Assembly: GCA_044426345.1 (NCBI GenBank)
Contig: JAWXUP010000006.1
Span: forward strand, 10,447 to 74,446
Length of the DNA stretch: 64,000 bases
Direction of reading: 5' to 3'
DNA from: CAYJLC01 sp044426345
GTDB lineage: Bacteria; Bacillota; Clostridia; Oscillospirales; Butyricicoccaceae
Numbering within the stretch: the stretch's first letter is position 1; the number at the start of each line of letters is the position of its first letter. Below are positions 14,683-23,705 of this stretch, in pieces. The translations under genes were made by a program, and so were the position numbers. The notes under the pieces were generated by a model. The model saw nothing but the letters and a program-made list of their open reading frames with translations, did no database searches and was not told the DNA's origin.

Positions 14683-15450
14683 ATGTCGAAAAAACTAGAA
14701 AAACAAGAAAATGTCGTTGAAAATAATTATGTAGAGGGTAGAAATGCTGTAATCGAACTACTACGTGCAGAAAAATCTATAGATAAAATTTATATTGCAC
14801 CAGATTTGATTTCAAAACTCAAGGATATCACAACACTTGCTCGTCAGCAAAACGTTGTAATTGTTGAGTGCGATCGAAGAAAATTAGATACGATGAGCAT
14901 AACAAAAACTCATCAAGGTGTTATGGCACAACCTTCAGCGCGTGATTATGTTACAATTAAAGATATTTTAGATGTTGCAGATCAACGTGGCGAAAAACCT
15001 TTTATAATCGTATGTGATGGCATCACAGACCCACATAATCTTGGCGCAATTATAAGAAGCGCAGAATCTGCTGGAGCACACGGAGTTATTATTTCGAAAC
15101 GTAGAGCAGTGGGACTTACTGCAGTTGTTGCAAAATCTTCTGCTGGTGCACTTGAGCATATTGGTGTTGCAAGAGTTTCCAACATAGCTCAAACATTAGA
15201 AATGCTAAAAGAAAACGGTGTTTGGATTTTTGGAGCAGATGCTGATGGGGATAAAAATTTATATGATGCAGATTTTGTTGGTTCTAGTGCTATTGTAATT
15301 GGTTCAGAAGGTGACGGAATATCTAAAATAGTTCGAAAAACGTGCGATTTTATCGTAAGTATACCTATGTGTGGCAAAATAAATTCACTTAATGCATCAG
15401 TAGCTTGCGGAGTTTTATTATATGAGGCGGTTAGACAAAGACAAAAGTAG
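14683..15450 (+). CDS. rlmB: SpoU/TrmH-type rRNA 2'-O-methyltransferase
   Basis: A 255-aa SPOUT methyltransferase of the RlmB/TrmH group, which methylates a ribose in 23S rRNA (or tRNA). The N-terminal substrate-binding domain has VEGRNAVIELLRAEKSIDKIYIA. The knot-forming catalytic domain has the three motifs DGITDPHNLGAIIRSAESAGAHG, VIGSEGDGIS and IPMCGKINSLNASVACGVLLYE. The ATG at 14683 is preferred over 14671 because GGAG lies 7 bases before it. It begins a two-gene run with the membrane protein downstream. The family is firm; rRNA versus tRNA target is inferred from length and motifs. Confidence 0.88.
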   Translation: MSKKLEKQENVVENNYVEGRNAVIELLRAEKSIDKIYIAPDLISKLKDITTLARQQNVVIVECDRRKLDTMSITKTHQGVMAQPSARDYVTIKDILDVADQRGEKPFIIVCDGITDPHNLGAIIRSAESAGAHGVIISKRRAVGLTAVVAKSSAGALEHIGVARVSNIAQTLEMLKENGVWIFGADADGDKNLYDADFVGSSAIVIGSEGDGISKIVRKTCDFIVSIPMCGKINSLNASVACGVLLYEAVRQRQK

Positions 15451-15458
15451 GAGCTTGT

Positions 15459-17255
15459 ATGAGTGAAAATAAATTCAATTTTTCGGTTGAAAGCATCATT
15501 GCTGAGATTGGAATTGATGAAAAATATAAGAGAAAAACTTCAGATAAAGAGTATATAGATGACGAATTTGAAACACCTGATGTTGAAATTCGCGAAGAAT
15601 ATTCTTTTGTAAATACATCGGTAGATGATTATGATAATTACGCTAATATATCAAAAAAATTAAAAAAACAGTCCAATTTGTTTGAAAATAAAGCGAAAAT
15701 TGTACTTTTTTTACTTATTTTGAGTGTTTATTTAACTATTTCAGCTATTTCGAACGTTCCGATGATAGATTATTTGAATTTGATAAATTATCCATACATA
15801 TATATGCTCGCAAATGTCGCTTTGCATATTTTTGCAATAATCGTTTCAGTTGATGTAATTTCTGATGGTTTTTCTTCTGTTTTAAGCCCCAATACCAATA
15901 CTTTGGTATCTTTTAGTTCGTTTTTTATACTTTTACACACACTTTCCGTGATTTTCTTGAAAAATCCTCTTGCTTTTTTACCGTATACTGCAGTTTCAAT
16001 TTTTACATTATATTGTTCGCTAAAGTCTATGAAATACGATAGTAGAGCGAAAAGTTTTGTCTATCGAATTTGTTCTATGTCTAGTCGGTTGGCATTTGTG
16101 TGTAGAGATGAAAGTAAACGCAGAAAGTTTTCGTTAAAAAAACCAACGATGAACAAGCAAAACTTTGCAAAAAATGTTGAAACTAGAGAGAAAAATCTAT
16201 TTTTTACGATTTATTTCTATTTTTATTTGATTTTTATGGTTACTTTTTCAATTTATGTTTCAAATGGAAGTTTAGCTATGTTTGTTTGGAGTGCGGCATC
16301 TATTAGTGCGATTGCTGTTCCGATAAATTATATATTTTCATGGTCACTTCCTTATAAATATGCTGCAAAAAAGCTGTTTGATGACGGAATTGCTATAAAA
16401 TCATACGAAGATATAAAAAAAATGCCTCAAAATGACTCAATTATAATATCAGATAGAGATTTATTTCCAGAAAACTCAGTTTCAATAGAGCAAATGGAAC
16501 TTTATGCTAGATTCACTGAGAATGAGGTTTTTTCATATGTAGCTTGTGGATTTTCAAAGCTTAATTCTTGTGCAAGACCTACTTTTGAATATGAATTAAA
16601 AAAACGCTATTTAAGACCTTTGAAGTGTCAAAAAATGGATTTAATAGATGAAAACGGCTTTACTTTCACTGCAAATAATAAAAAAATTTCCATCGGAAAC
16701 GCTAAATTTGTTACTAATTTGGGGCTGACTGTTTTTGAAGGGTATGACGTTACAAATCCGATTTACGTAGTTATTTCCAGTCAGATTGCATCGATAATTT
16801 CAATAAAACACAATGCGTCACCTAAAATGTATCACGCGATTTCAACTTTGGAGCAAAATTCTATTAAGCTAATTATTTCTACATTAGATTTCACAATAAG
16901 TTCTAATTTAATAGCGAGAGTTTATGATTTGCCAAATAAATCTGTAATTTTCGATGATTTCTTAACTCGATATAACCAAATTCAAGATGAAAAAGACTTA
17001 AATGAGAGTATTTTACTAGCAAGACAAAGTGGCAGAACGTATATTAGAGCGTTTATTGCAGCTAGAAAATTAGCGTGGTCGGTTAAGTTGAATATGTTCT
17101 TAGGAACGGTGTGTAGCTTATTTGGATTTTCGGTTGTGGGATATTTGTTGTATAATTTTAGTCCGACAGTGTTATTACCACAAAATATATTGCTATTTTT
17201 ATTTTTTTGGTCATTACCGAGCGTTATAATTTCGTTTTTTTACAATAATATATAA
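15459..17255 (+). CDS. Multi-pass membrane protein, possibly a degenerate P-type ATPase
   Basis: A 598-aa protein that I do not recognise as a named family. Residues 1-75 are acidic and cytoplasmic in character. Hydrophobic segments lie at about 82-100, 110-135, 145-165, 170-185, 245-265 and 275-292, then a 250-residue soluble region, then two helices at about 548-568 and 576-595. This spacing mimics a P-type ATPase. Where DKTGT would be expected after the sixth helix there is IIISDRDLFPENS (about 327-338), so the phosphorylated aspartate motif is altered. No TGES or GDGxND motif is seen. If the relationship is real it is a catalytically dead pump, perhaps a sensor or scaffold. It follows rlmB by 8 bp. 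Confidence 0.4.
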   Translation: MSENKFNFSVESIIAEIGIDEKYKRKTSDKEYIDDEFETPDVEIREEYSFVNTSVDDYDNYANISKKLKKQSNLFENKAKIVLFLLILSVYLTISAISNVPMIDYLNLINYPYIYMLANVALHIFAIIVSVDVISDGFSSVLSPNTNTLVSFSSFFILLHTLSVIFLKNPLAFLPYTAVSIFTLYCSLKSMKYDSRAKSFVYRICSMSSRLAFVCRDESKRRKFSLKKPTMNKQNFAKNVETREKNLFFTIYFYFYLIFMVTFSIYVSNGSLAMFVWSAASISAIAVPINYIFSWSLPYKYAAKKLFDDGIAIKSYEDIKKMPQNDSIIISDRDLFPENSVSIEQMELYARFTENEVFSYVACGFSKLNSCARPTFEYELKKRYLRPLKCQKMDLIDENGFTFTANNKKISIGNAKFVTNLGLTVFEGYDVTNPIYVVISSQIASIISIKHNASPKMYHAISTLEQNSIKLIISTLDFTISSNLIARVYDLPNKSVIFDDFLTRYNQIQDEKDLNESILLARQSGRTYIRAFIAARKLAWSVKLNMFLGTVCSLFGFSVVGYLLYNFSPTVLLPQNILLFLFFWSLPSVIISFFYNNI

Positions 17256-17256
17256 T

Positions 17257-17292
17257 AAAACGCCTCAATTCATAAAAATTGAGGCGTTTTTT
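17257..17292. terminator. Bidirectional terminator
   Basis: AAAACGCCTCAATT pairs with AATTGAGGCGTTTT between convergent genes, with A-rich and T-rich flanks on the two sides. Confidence 0.88.
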
Positions 17293-17297
17293 GTGTA

Positions 17298-17948
17298 TTA
17301 AAGTGGATGAGGGCCTTTGAATATTCCTGAACCTATGCGTACCATTGTAGAACCGTGCTTTAATGCTAGTCGGAAATCTCGTGACATACCCATAGACAAG
17401 ATATCGAAATCGGTAAATCGGTTGAAAATTTGATGCATTTTATCAAAATCTACTTCCAATTCATAATCGTTTGTGTTTTTCGGAATAGTCATAAACCCAC
17501 GAATATTTAAGTTCTCAAAAGTTTGAATTTCTTGTATGATTTCATCAACGTTTTCAACATTAATTCCACTTTTGCTATCTTCGTTTGAAACATTTATTTG
17601 CACTAAAATATCTTTTTTTATGTTGATATTTTTCGCATATCCATCAATAATTGAGGCTAATTTCACGCTATCTACAGACTGAATCAAGCTGACTTTATCG
17701 ATTATACTTTTCACTTTATTGGTCTGCAAATGACCTATGAAATGCACATTTTTGCAGTCATAATCATTGATTTTAGTCAGTAATTCTTGAACTCTGTTTT
17801 CTCCGATTGTTTTCAATCCATTTCTAGTTGCTATATTTACAAAAAACGGATCTATAGTCTTAGAAACAGCTATGATTTCTGCGTTTTTGTTGATTTTTGC
17901 AACTTCTTCAGTATAAAATTTAACATTATCTATAATCATATTTTCCAT
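17298..17948 (-). CDS. YggS/PLPBP family pyridoxal phosphate homeostasis protein
   Basis: A 216-aa single-domain alanine-racemase-fold protein that binds PLP without known catalysis and affects vitamin B6 and amino-acid homeostasis. The PLP lysine is in AVSKT near residue 30. Family blocks ENRVQELL, HFIGHLQTNKVK, VQINVSNEDSKSGI, GFMTIP and LSMGMSRDFRLALKHGSTMVRIGSGIF are all present. Start at 17948 is chosen because GAGG is 6 bases upstream; the longer frame to 17960 has no RBS. Gene is convergent with the membrane protein and is not followed by sepF or divIVA as in many Firmicutes. Confidence 0.9.
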   Translation of the reverse strand: MENMIIDNVKFYTEEVAKINKNAEIIAVSKTIDPFFVNIATRNGLKTIGENRVQELLTKINDYDCKNVHFIGHLQTNKVKSIIDKVSLIQSVDSVKLASIIDGYAKNINIKKDILVQINVSNEDSKSGINVENVDEIIQEIQTFENLNIRGFMTIPKNTNDYELEVDFDKMHQIFNRFTDFDILSMGMSRDFRLALKHGSTMVRIGSGIFKGPHPL

Positions 17949-18085
17949 AATACGCCTCATTTCGCTTGCACAGTTTTCATTTATATAATTGATTATAACG
18001 TAAATTTAAGAAATAATCAATAAGTAATCACATTTTTCAAAAGTGTGGCATATAATGTAGTAATGAAAATATGGAGGTGTTTTTA

Positions 18086-18376
18086 GTGAATAATCAAAAT
18101 TTTCAAAATATAGTACAAAATCTTCTGAAAAATCAACAAAATTTGCAAAATCAGCAGAAAATTAATCGAATATCTAATGTTATGAATACAAATGAAGGTA
18201 AAATGCTCGCAAATGAACTGAATAAAATGGCAAACAACAATCCAGCAATTCAAAATGTGATAAATAAGGCAAAATTCGGTGATTTAAATTCTGCGGCAGC
18301 TGGACTTTCACAAATGATGCAAACAAAAGATGGTCAAGAATTAGCTAAACTTTTCAGCAAGATTTTAGGTGAGTAA
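18086..18376 (+). CDS. Small N/Q-rich protein of unknown function (first of three)
   Basis: A 96-aa soluble protein starting at GTG 18086 with GGAGGTG six bases upstream. It is rich in asparagine and glutamine (NNQNFQNIVQNLLKNQQ at the N-terminus), then helical, with GEGKMLANEL-like and DGQELAKLF segments that suggest amphipathic helices. No signal peptide or membrane helix. I recognise no family. It overlaps the start region of the next gene (2-bp spacing), so the three small genes 18086-19349 form one operon. Low complexity resembles some spore-associated proteins of Clostridia, but this is only an impression. Confidence 0.65.
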   Translation: MNNQNFQNIVQNLLKNQQNLQNQQKINRISNVMNTNEGKMLANELNKMANNNPAIQNVINKAKFGDLNSAAAGLSQMMQTKDGQELAKLFSKILGE

Positions 18377-18377
18377 T

Positions 18378-19046
18378 ATGGCGAACAACATAAATATTGA
18401 TGATTTAATATCTTTGCTTTCTCAGGTGAAAAATGAGCAAAATCAAAATTCACAGACAAATTTCGAGCAAAATAATGATAATTCATCGCAAATTGCATCA
18501 GTTTTTTCGGAAATTTCATCAAAGTTGCAAGGTAATCAGAATCCTCAAGACTTGGCGAGCTTAATTACTGGCTTGGCGAGTAATCTGAAAAATAGCTTTG
18601 AAAATACGCAAAGTAATGGTAATCCTGATTTACTTGGCTCTAATTTGAATAATCAGACAAATACTCAAAATATGGGCGATTTATTGTCAAATGTCTTAGC
18701 AAATCTGCAAAATTCATCTCAAAATACGCAAACAACACCACAAAATAACGATGTATCAAGTGTTTTTTCGAATATATTAAACAATGCACAAAATAATGGT
18801 GAAAACACAACGAATGCACAATCAATGGCTAGTATTATGAGTATGGCAGGTCCTATTTTGCAAAATTTCCAAAATACATCTGTGAGCAATCCAAGAATTA
18901 ATCTACTAAATGCAGCAAAACCATTTATTGGTGCAACTTTTACTCCTCAAATAGATCACGGAATACGCTTGGTTTCTATGGCTAAGACAGCCAAAACTGC
19001 CCTAGGTGGGCTTGGTACACTGAGTACGATTTCAAATTTGAAGTAG
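18378..19046 (+). CDS. N/Q-rich low-complexity protein of unknown function (second of three)
   Basis: A 222-aa protein from ATG 18378 (AGGTGA upstream). The middle, about residues 20-150, is a low-complexity run of N, Q, S and T with repeats of the type SSQ, NTQN and SNILNN, broken by short helices LISLLSQV, LASLITGLASNL, LLSNVLANLQNS. The C-terminal 60 residues are less biased (INLLNAAKPFIGATFTPQID, VSMAKTAKTALGGLG). The LxxLLSxLxxN pattern recurs, so it may be built by internal duplication. No known domain is recognised. Encoded between two other small unknown genes. Confidence 0.65.
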   Translation: MANNINIDDLISLLSQVKNEQNQNSQTNFEQNNDNSSQIASVFSEISSKLQGNQNPQDLASLITGLASNLKNSFENTQSNGNPDLLGSNLNNQTNTQNMGDLLSNVLANLQNSSQNTQTTPQNNDVSSVFSNILNNAQNNGENTTNAQSMASIMSMAGPILQNFQNTSVSNPRINLLNAAKPFIGATFTPQIDHGIRLVSMAKTAKTALGGLGTLSTISNLK

Positions 19047-19055
19047 GTGATTACG

Positions 19056-19349
19056 ATGTATAATGACTACATAAATGAAAATTTTTACCATGCACAATTT
19101 AAGCCTGCAGAGGTTGTGATTGAAGATAATGGTCAAACCGTAATTAATGAAAATTGCAATGAAATACCATCAAACTACATACCAAAAGACAATAATTCGC
19201 TTTTTTCTGGACTATTTGGAAATACTAATATGCCAGAAATTAACAGTGAAACGTTGATACTATTTGCAATAATTTTCTTTGCTATATACGATGATTTCGA
19301 TATGGACTTAATAATTATTCTCGGAATTTTATTTTTGTTAGGTATATAA
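19056..19349 (+). CDS. Small protein with C-terminal hydrophobic hairpin (third of three)
   Basis: A 97-aa protein starting ATG 19056 after GGTGA. The N-terminal 65 residues are hydrophilic; the C-terminus has two hydrophobic stretches, TLILFAIIFFAIY and DLIIILGILFLLG, separated by DDFDMD. Small clostridial proteins with this acidic-spaced hydrophobic tail are common but uncharacterised. It could anchor the two N/Q-rich proteins at a membrane. That is inference from gene order only. Confidence 0.6.
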   Translation: MYNDYINENFYHAQFKPAEVVIEDNGQTVINENCNEIPSNYIPKDNNSLFSGLFGNTNMPEINSETLILFAIIFFAIYDDFDMDLIIILGILFLLGI

Positions 19350-19381
19350 AAAAATCCCACCAAATTTGATGGGATTTTACT
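19347..19381. terminator. Bidirectional terminator
   Basis: AAAATCCCACCAAA and TTTGATGGGATTTT form a hairpin between the small-gene operon and the convergent antiporter gene. Confidence 0.85.
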
Positions 19382-20545
19382 TTAACTTTTTTTGAAAGCA
19401 ATTTTAAGTAAGATTGGAGCGATGATTGAGGCTGCAATTACCATTAAAATAATAGGAGTGTAAAACTCATCTTTGAATAGACCTAAAGGCTCTCCAGATG
19501 TAGCAATAATCAGTGCAACTTCTCCTCGAGCAACCATACCAGAACCTATTTGGAACGATTCTGCAGAATTGAATTTGCATAATCGACCAGCAATGTAACA
19601 ACCAATGATTTTTGTTAAAATAGCAATTACAACAACTGACAAAGTGAATGCTACTACCTGGAATGTAAATTCAGGCATCTCCATTTTAAGTCCTATGCTT
19701 ACGAAGAAAATTGGAGTTAACAGTATGTAAGCTAATGTTTCAAAACGCGATTCTATGTAGTGTGTATGTGAAGTGTTTGTGATTATTAAGCCAGCTATAA
19801 AAGCACCTGTAATGCTTGCAACACCGAAAACTTCTTCTGCTACAACCGATAAAACCAAGCACATTACGAATGAAATAATTACGAAACGACGCAAATCTCG
19901 TGTGTATCGATTAACCCATTTTGTGAAAACTTTATGCGTAATAAAGCCAATTGCTGCAGAAAATGCGAAAAATCCAAGGATTTTTATTAAAACCATAAAG
20001 ATACTAACGCCAGAACCAGCCAAACTAGTTACAATAGTTAAAACTATAATTCCAAGTATATCATCAATAAGTGCGGCTGCAAGTATGGTGCTACCAACTT
20101 TTGTTGATATTTTACCAAGCTCTTTCAAAGTCCCTACGGTTATACTAACAGAGGTTGCAGTAAGGATTACACCAATAAATACATTTTGTAAAATAGCCTC
20201 ATAAGAACCACCAGGGTTAAATATTGATGCTACAGCAAAACCACCAACTAAAGGTAGAAAAACACCAAAACAAGCAATGATAAACGCTGCTTTACCAGTG
20301 TATTTTAATTGTTTAATATCGGTTTCAAGTCCAGCAGAAAACATCATAACTATAACGCCGAGTTGTGATAACATATATATACTTTCGGTTTCTTCAAGGA
20401 CACCTAAGAAAGCAGGACCTAAAAGCACACCTGCAAGTAAAGCACCAACAACTTGTGGTAGATTTAACTTTCGTGTAGCTAATCCTAGTAATTTGGTAAA
20501 AAATAAAATTATAGCTATGTCAAGTAAAAATGCATTTGCATCCAT
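19382..20545 (-). CDS. CPA2-type cation:proton antiporter
   Basis: A 387-aa membrane antiporter with about 12-13 helices and no C-terminal RCK/TrkA-N domain, unlike full-length KefB/KefC. Family features are LGLATRKLNLPQVVGALLAG, LGPAFLG, a paired-aspartate motif in ALIDDILG (ion-binding, electrogenic type), GAFIAGL and GMVARGEVALI near the end. ATG 20545 follows GGAGGT; the longer frame to 20584 lacks an RBS. Likely exports Na+ or K+ in exchange for protons. Transcribed alone. Confidence 0.87.
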   Translation of the reverse strand: MDANAFLLDIAIILFFTKLLGLATRKLNLPQVVGALLAGVLLGPAFLGVLEETESIYMLSQLGVIVMMFSAGLETDIKQLKYTGKAAFIIACFGVFLPLVGGFAVASIFNPGGSYEAILQNVFIGVILTATSVSITVGTLKELGKISTKVGSTILAAALIDDILGIIVLTIVTSLAGSGVSIFMVLIKILGFFAFSAAIGFITHKVFTKWVNRYTRDLRRFVIISFVMCLVLSVVAEEVFGVASITGAFIAGLIITNTSHTHYIESRFETLAYILLTPIFFVSIGLKMEMPEFTFQVVAFTLSVVVIAILTKIIGCYIAGRLCKFNSAESFQIGSGMVARGEVALIIATSGEPLGLFKDEFYTPIILMVIAASIIAPILLKIAFKKS

Positions 20546-20739
20546 AAAAGCAAACCTCCGTAAAATATGTAGATAAATTAACAATTTCTTAAATCTCTAA
20601 TCTATAATACTCCTTATTTTACTAATTTACAAGATGAATAATCAATAAACTTATATTCAAAAAATTAAAAACTTATAGCTATTTTGTACACTTTTTAAAA
20701 GGCGATTTTATTAGATTTTGATAGTAATAGTTATTTGCG

Positions 20740-20775
20740 TAAAAAAACGCTACCTTTTTATAAAGATAGCGCCTA
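20740..20775 (-). terminator. Terminator of trxA
   Basis: On the minus strand CGCTATC and GGTAGCG pair and are followed by TTTTTTT. It lies about 35 bases after the thioredoxin stop codon. Confidence 0.8.
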
Positions 20776-20807
20776 ATTTTATTCTATTTACCCTCAATTG
20801 GGACACT

Positions 20808-21119
20808 TTATTTTAACATAGAAATAATATCTTTTTTCTGACGTAAACCAACAACTTTTTCGCTTTCTTCACCATTTTTGAATACAATCATTGTTGGTAT
20901 GCTCATAACACCGAATTTTGCAGCAAGTTCAGGATTATCGTCAATATTTACTTTGCAAATTTTAGCATCTTCGCCAACTTCGCTCGCAACATCTTCGATT
21001 ATAGGTCCTAACATTTTACATGGCCCACACCAAGGAGCCCAAAAATCTACTAATACAGGTACGTCTGAGCCTGCAATTTCTTTATCAAAATTTTCTACAC
21101 TTAATTTAATTACTGACAT
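20808..21119 (-). CDS. trxA: Thioredoxin
   Basis: A 103-aa cytoplasmic disulfide reductase. The active site WCGPC is at about residues 29-33 inside VLVDFWAPWCGPCKMLGP. The cis-proline loop is SIPTM and the C-terminal VGLRQKKDI is typical. AAGGAGGA is seen upstream of the ATG. It is monocistronic; thioredoxin reductase is not adjacent. Confidence 0.97.
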   Translation of the reverse strand: MSVIKLSVENFDKEIAGSDVPVLVDFWAPWCGPCKMLGPIIEDVASEVGEDAKICKVNIDDNPELAAKFGVMSIPTMIVFKNGEESEKVVGLRQKKDIISMLK

Positions 21120-21319
21120 AAAATGTCCTCCTTCTTAATGATACCAATTACTAATTGATATCATATTCTATATATTTATTATAACATATAAGTTTTGAAA
21201 ATGCAAATATAAATTTGCGAAAAATAGAATTTTTAAAATAAACATAAAAAAGACCCTCTCTATTGAAATAAATATTTTAACTCTACAATTGTGGATTATA
21301 TACAACTTTTACTTTTTTA

Positions 21320-21348
21320 TTGTAATTTTTGCAAAAATAGCGTATAAT
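21320..21348 (+). promoter_or_regulatory. Promoter of mrnC
   Basis: TTGTAA (21320-21325), 17-bp spacer, TATAAT (21343-21348), about 40 bp before the start codon. Confidence 0.75.
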
Positions 21349-21387
21349 ATATTTATATGTTTAATTTTAATATAAAGGATACTATAA

Positions 21388-21804
21388 ATGAGAAATTACC
21401 TAACTCCGAAGCTTGAAAAACAGGAATTACATAATATGAGTACGCTAGCTTTAGCACATATAGGAGACTCTGTTTTCGAAATAATGGCACGCTCTTATCT
21501 TGCGACCAACGGTGTTGCTACATCTAAAAATTTACATAAAGCAACGATTTTGATGGTAAACGCTAACGCACAAGCTAAGTTTGCAAGACATATTGTTGAT
21601 GAATTATCGGAAAGTGAGCAGGCTCTTTTTAAACGCGGAAGAAACTCTAGTCCTAAGACAATTCCTAAAAATTCAACACGCGAAGATTATGGACTAGCGA
21701 CGGCACTTGAGGCTTTATTTGGTTATTTATATCTTAGACAAGAATATGACCGAATAAACATTCTGTTTGGAAAAATAATAGAAAATTACGAAAAGGGAGA
21801 GTAA
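21388..21804 (+). CDS. mrnC: Mini-ribonuclease III
   Basis: A 138-aa stand-alone RNase III catalytic domain without a dsRNA-binding domain; it matures 23S rRNA in Firmicutes. The signature is LALAHIGDSVFEIMARSYL, with the catalytic acidic residues in GDSVFE and in TALEALFGYLYL. The insertion ALFKRGRNSS is typical of the mini-III branch. It is directly followed (1 bp) by a secreted-protein gene. In Bacillus mrnC follows cysS, which is not the case here. Confidence 0.93.
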   Translation: MRNYLTPKLEKQELHNMSTLALAHIGDSVFEIMARSYLATNGVATSKNLHKATILMVNANAQAKFARHIVDELSESEQALFKRGRNSSPKTIPKNSTREDYGLATALEALFGYLYLRQEYDRINILFGKIIENYEKGE

Positions 21805-21805
21805 A

Positions 21806-23290
21806 ATGTTTAAAAAAATTATTGCAATAAGTGTTGTTTTAACTAGTATTTTCACACAAATAGCATTTGCAAATAATGATAATATTATACTTATTTCAAG
21901 CTATAACGACGATGTGAAAACAGAATTTTACAAAATGTTTAGTACGGATAACTATGCAGATGTTTTTTATAATGGAGAATATATCGCTTTTGACGATGTT
22001 CAGCCACTGGTTTTAAACGGAACTACCTTTGTGCCGATAAGAACATTTTGCGATACAATTGGTGCTGAAATTTCATTTGTAGATGAAACTTTCGAGGTTA
22101 TAATTTCAAATGGAGAAGACAGAATTTCTTTCGTTGTAGGCTCTGCAGACATTAATGTAAACGGCGAAATCGTAACTTTGAATACAGAAACATTCCTTTT
22201 TAATGCAAGAACTATGGTACCAGTTAGATTGATTTCGGAAGCTTTCGACCTTGATGTTACTTGGAATAATATATACCAACAGGTTTCTATCGTTGATGTA
22301 AACGCTTTAAAAGAGGGAATTGACACCGATTTCACCTTAATGAACAGTGTGTTAGCTATGACGACTTCGGATGAAAGTACAAAAAATTCAATGTTGACAG
22401 GCGAATTTATTGCGAAAACAGGTGAATTAGGCAGTGAATCTACAATTTCAGCAGAATTTACTTCTATTGCAAGCAATGATTTTTCTTCGGTGGATTTTTC
22501 GTCGATTTGTTCTCTTGATACTTCAAAATTGGAAAGTGAAATAGAAACTGCGTTGCAAGAAGGCTTATTAGACCAAGCTACGGTTAATGTTTTGCTAGAA
22601 AGTGTTGATATACTAAAAGAATTTGACCTGAATTTCGTTCTAGATACGCAAAGTTTCGATTTGTACGTGTGGTCGGAAGATATTAGTATCGTCAGCGAGA
22701 TATTTTGGGGACAGTCTGAAGTTACTGCAAACGATGTCATCAAATTTTCATATGCAGACCTTTTGAAAGAGGACGAGTTTGCAACGTTACAAAACAAGAT
22801 TTTATCAGCAATTGCAGGAGAAAAACAATACACAGTTGAAAGCTTAATTGATGATAAATTAGCACAGAGCACATATGTAAATCTTTTTGACAGCAATATT
22901 TATGCACAGGCAGAGGCTATGTGGCAAGGTTTAAAAGATGAAAATTTTAGTAAATCTACATTGACATATAGTTTAAGTAACAGTGCGTTAATTGATGATA
23001 TGCAAGTAGATTATCAGATTGAGATAAAAGTAAATTACAAAGGTGATGTTTTATCATATAGCATTGATTATGCATATGCTGATGCATTGATTGGAGATTT
23101 GACTTTTATAAGTATTTCTCAAGACGACGAGGACGAGATTAGCTTACTTTTAAATCAAAAAAGCCTAGATACAAGTACGGGTTTATATAGTACATTGGCT
23201 ATTGATTGTAAAATAAAACGCAGTGAAACTACAAAAATGCCGAGCGAAATTCCTACAGAAAATATAGTTGAAATTTTGAGTTTGTCATAA
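21806..23290 (+). CDS. Secreted stalk-domain (copper amine oxidase N-terminal-like) protein
   Basis: A 494-aa exported protein. Residues 1-22 form a signal peptide (KKIIAISVVLTSIFTQIAFA). Residues about 45-165 carry stalk-domain repeats: PLVLNGTTFVPIRTFCDTIGAEISF and TFLFNARTMVPVRLISEAFDLDVTWN. The remaining 330 residues are acidic and serine/threonine-rich with no recognised domain. Stalk-domain proteins are surface proteins, common in Clostridia, often displaying enzymatic or adhesive parts. No catalytic motif is seen. The start overlaps mrnC closely (1-bp gap) with GGGAG. Confidence 0.85.
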   Translation: MFKKIIAISVVLTSIFTQIAFANNDNIILISSYNDDVKTEFYKMFSTDNYADVFYNGEYIAFDDVQPLVLNGTTFVPIRTFCDTIGAEISFVDETFEVIISNGEDRISFVVGSADINVNGEIVTLNTETFLFNARTMVPVRLISEAFDLDVTWNNIYQQVSIVDVNALKEGIDTDFTLMNSVLAMTTSDESTKNSMLTGEFIAKTGELGSESTISAEFTSIASNDFSSVDFSSICSLDTSKLESEIETALQEGLLDQATVNVLLESVDILKEFDLNFVLDTQSFDLYVWSEDISIVSEIFWGQSEVTANDVIKFSYADLLKEDEFATLQNKILSAIAGEKQYTVESLIDDKLAQSTYVNLFDSNIYAQAEAMWQGLKDENFSKSTLTYSLSNSALIDDMQVDYQIEIKVNYKGDVLSYSIDYAYADALIGDLTFISISQDDEDEISLLLNQKSLDTSTGLYSTLAIDCKIKRSETTKMPSEIPTENIVEILSLS

Positions 23291-23355
23291 TTTTACAGTA
23301 AATTTTCGAATATCTCTTGTAAAACTTCACATAATACTAGTGTGAGGTGATAAAA

Positions 23356-23487
23356 ATGAGTAAAAAAAGAGATGCTAAAGCTAAAAATTCAATGCAAAAT
23401 TGTAAATCACAAGCAGATTGTTCAACGCAGTCAAACACTTCTGACGAATGTTGTTCAAAATCAAAAGGTATGAAAGACTGTAAATAG
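23356..23487 (+). CDS. 43-aa cysteine-rich peptide
   Basis: A small ORF with GAGGTGA ribosome site. The peptide is lysine- and serine-rich with five cysteines: NCKSQADC, DECCSK and KDC. No signal peptide. A terminator follows. It resembles short cysteine-rich peptides often encoded near sporulation genes in Clostridia, but I assign no function. The strong RBS and dedicated terminator argue that it is real. Confidence 0.6.
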   Translation: MSKKRDAKAKNSMQNCKSQADCSTQSNTSDECCSKSKGMKDCK

Positions 23488-23533
23488 TTTTTATTGCTTA
23501 AATTACGTTTAGAAATTAAAATATTAAGCAATA

Positions 23534-23567
23534 GGCTGACATCATTGATTTGGTGTCAGCTTTTTTG
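23534..23567 (+). terminator. Terminator of the cysteine-rich peptide gene
   Basis: GCTGACATC (23535-23543) pairs with GGTGTCAGC (23552-23560), followed by six T. Confidence 0.9.
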
Positions 23568-23705
23568 TAATTTAAATTTAATTTACATATAGTAACAAAA
23601 ATAAACCCTTTGTAAAATTTTCATAAACTCGGTCGATATTTGTAGCAAAAAAAATTTATTTATAGTATAATAAACGTAAATAAAATTGATTAGGAGATAA
23701 TTGCT

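Noticed and set aside
22000..22896. 298-aa antisense ORF inside the stalk-domain gene
   Set aside because: Shadow frame of a well-supported secreted protein; no ribosome site and serine-rich composition typical of antisense translation.
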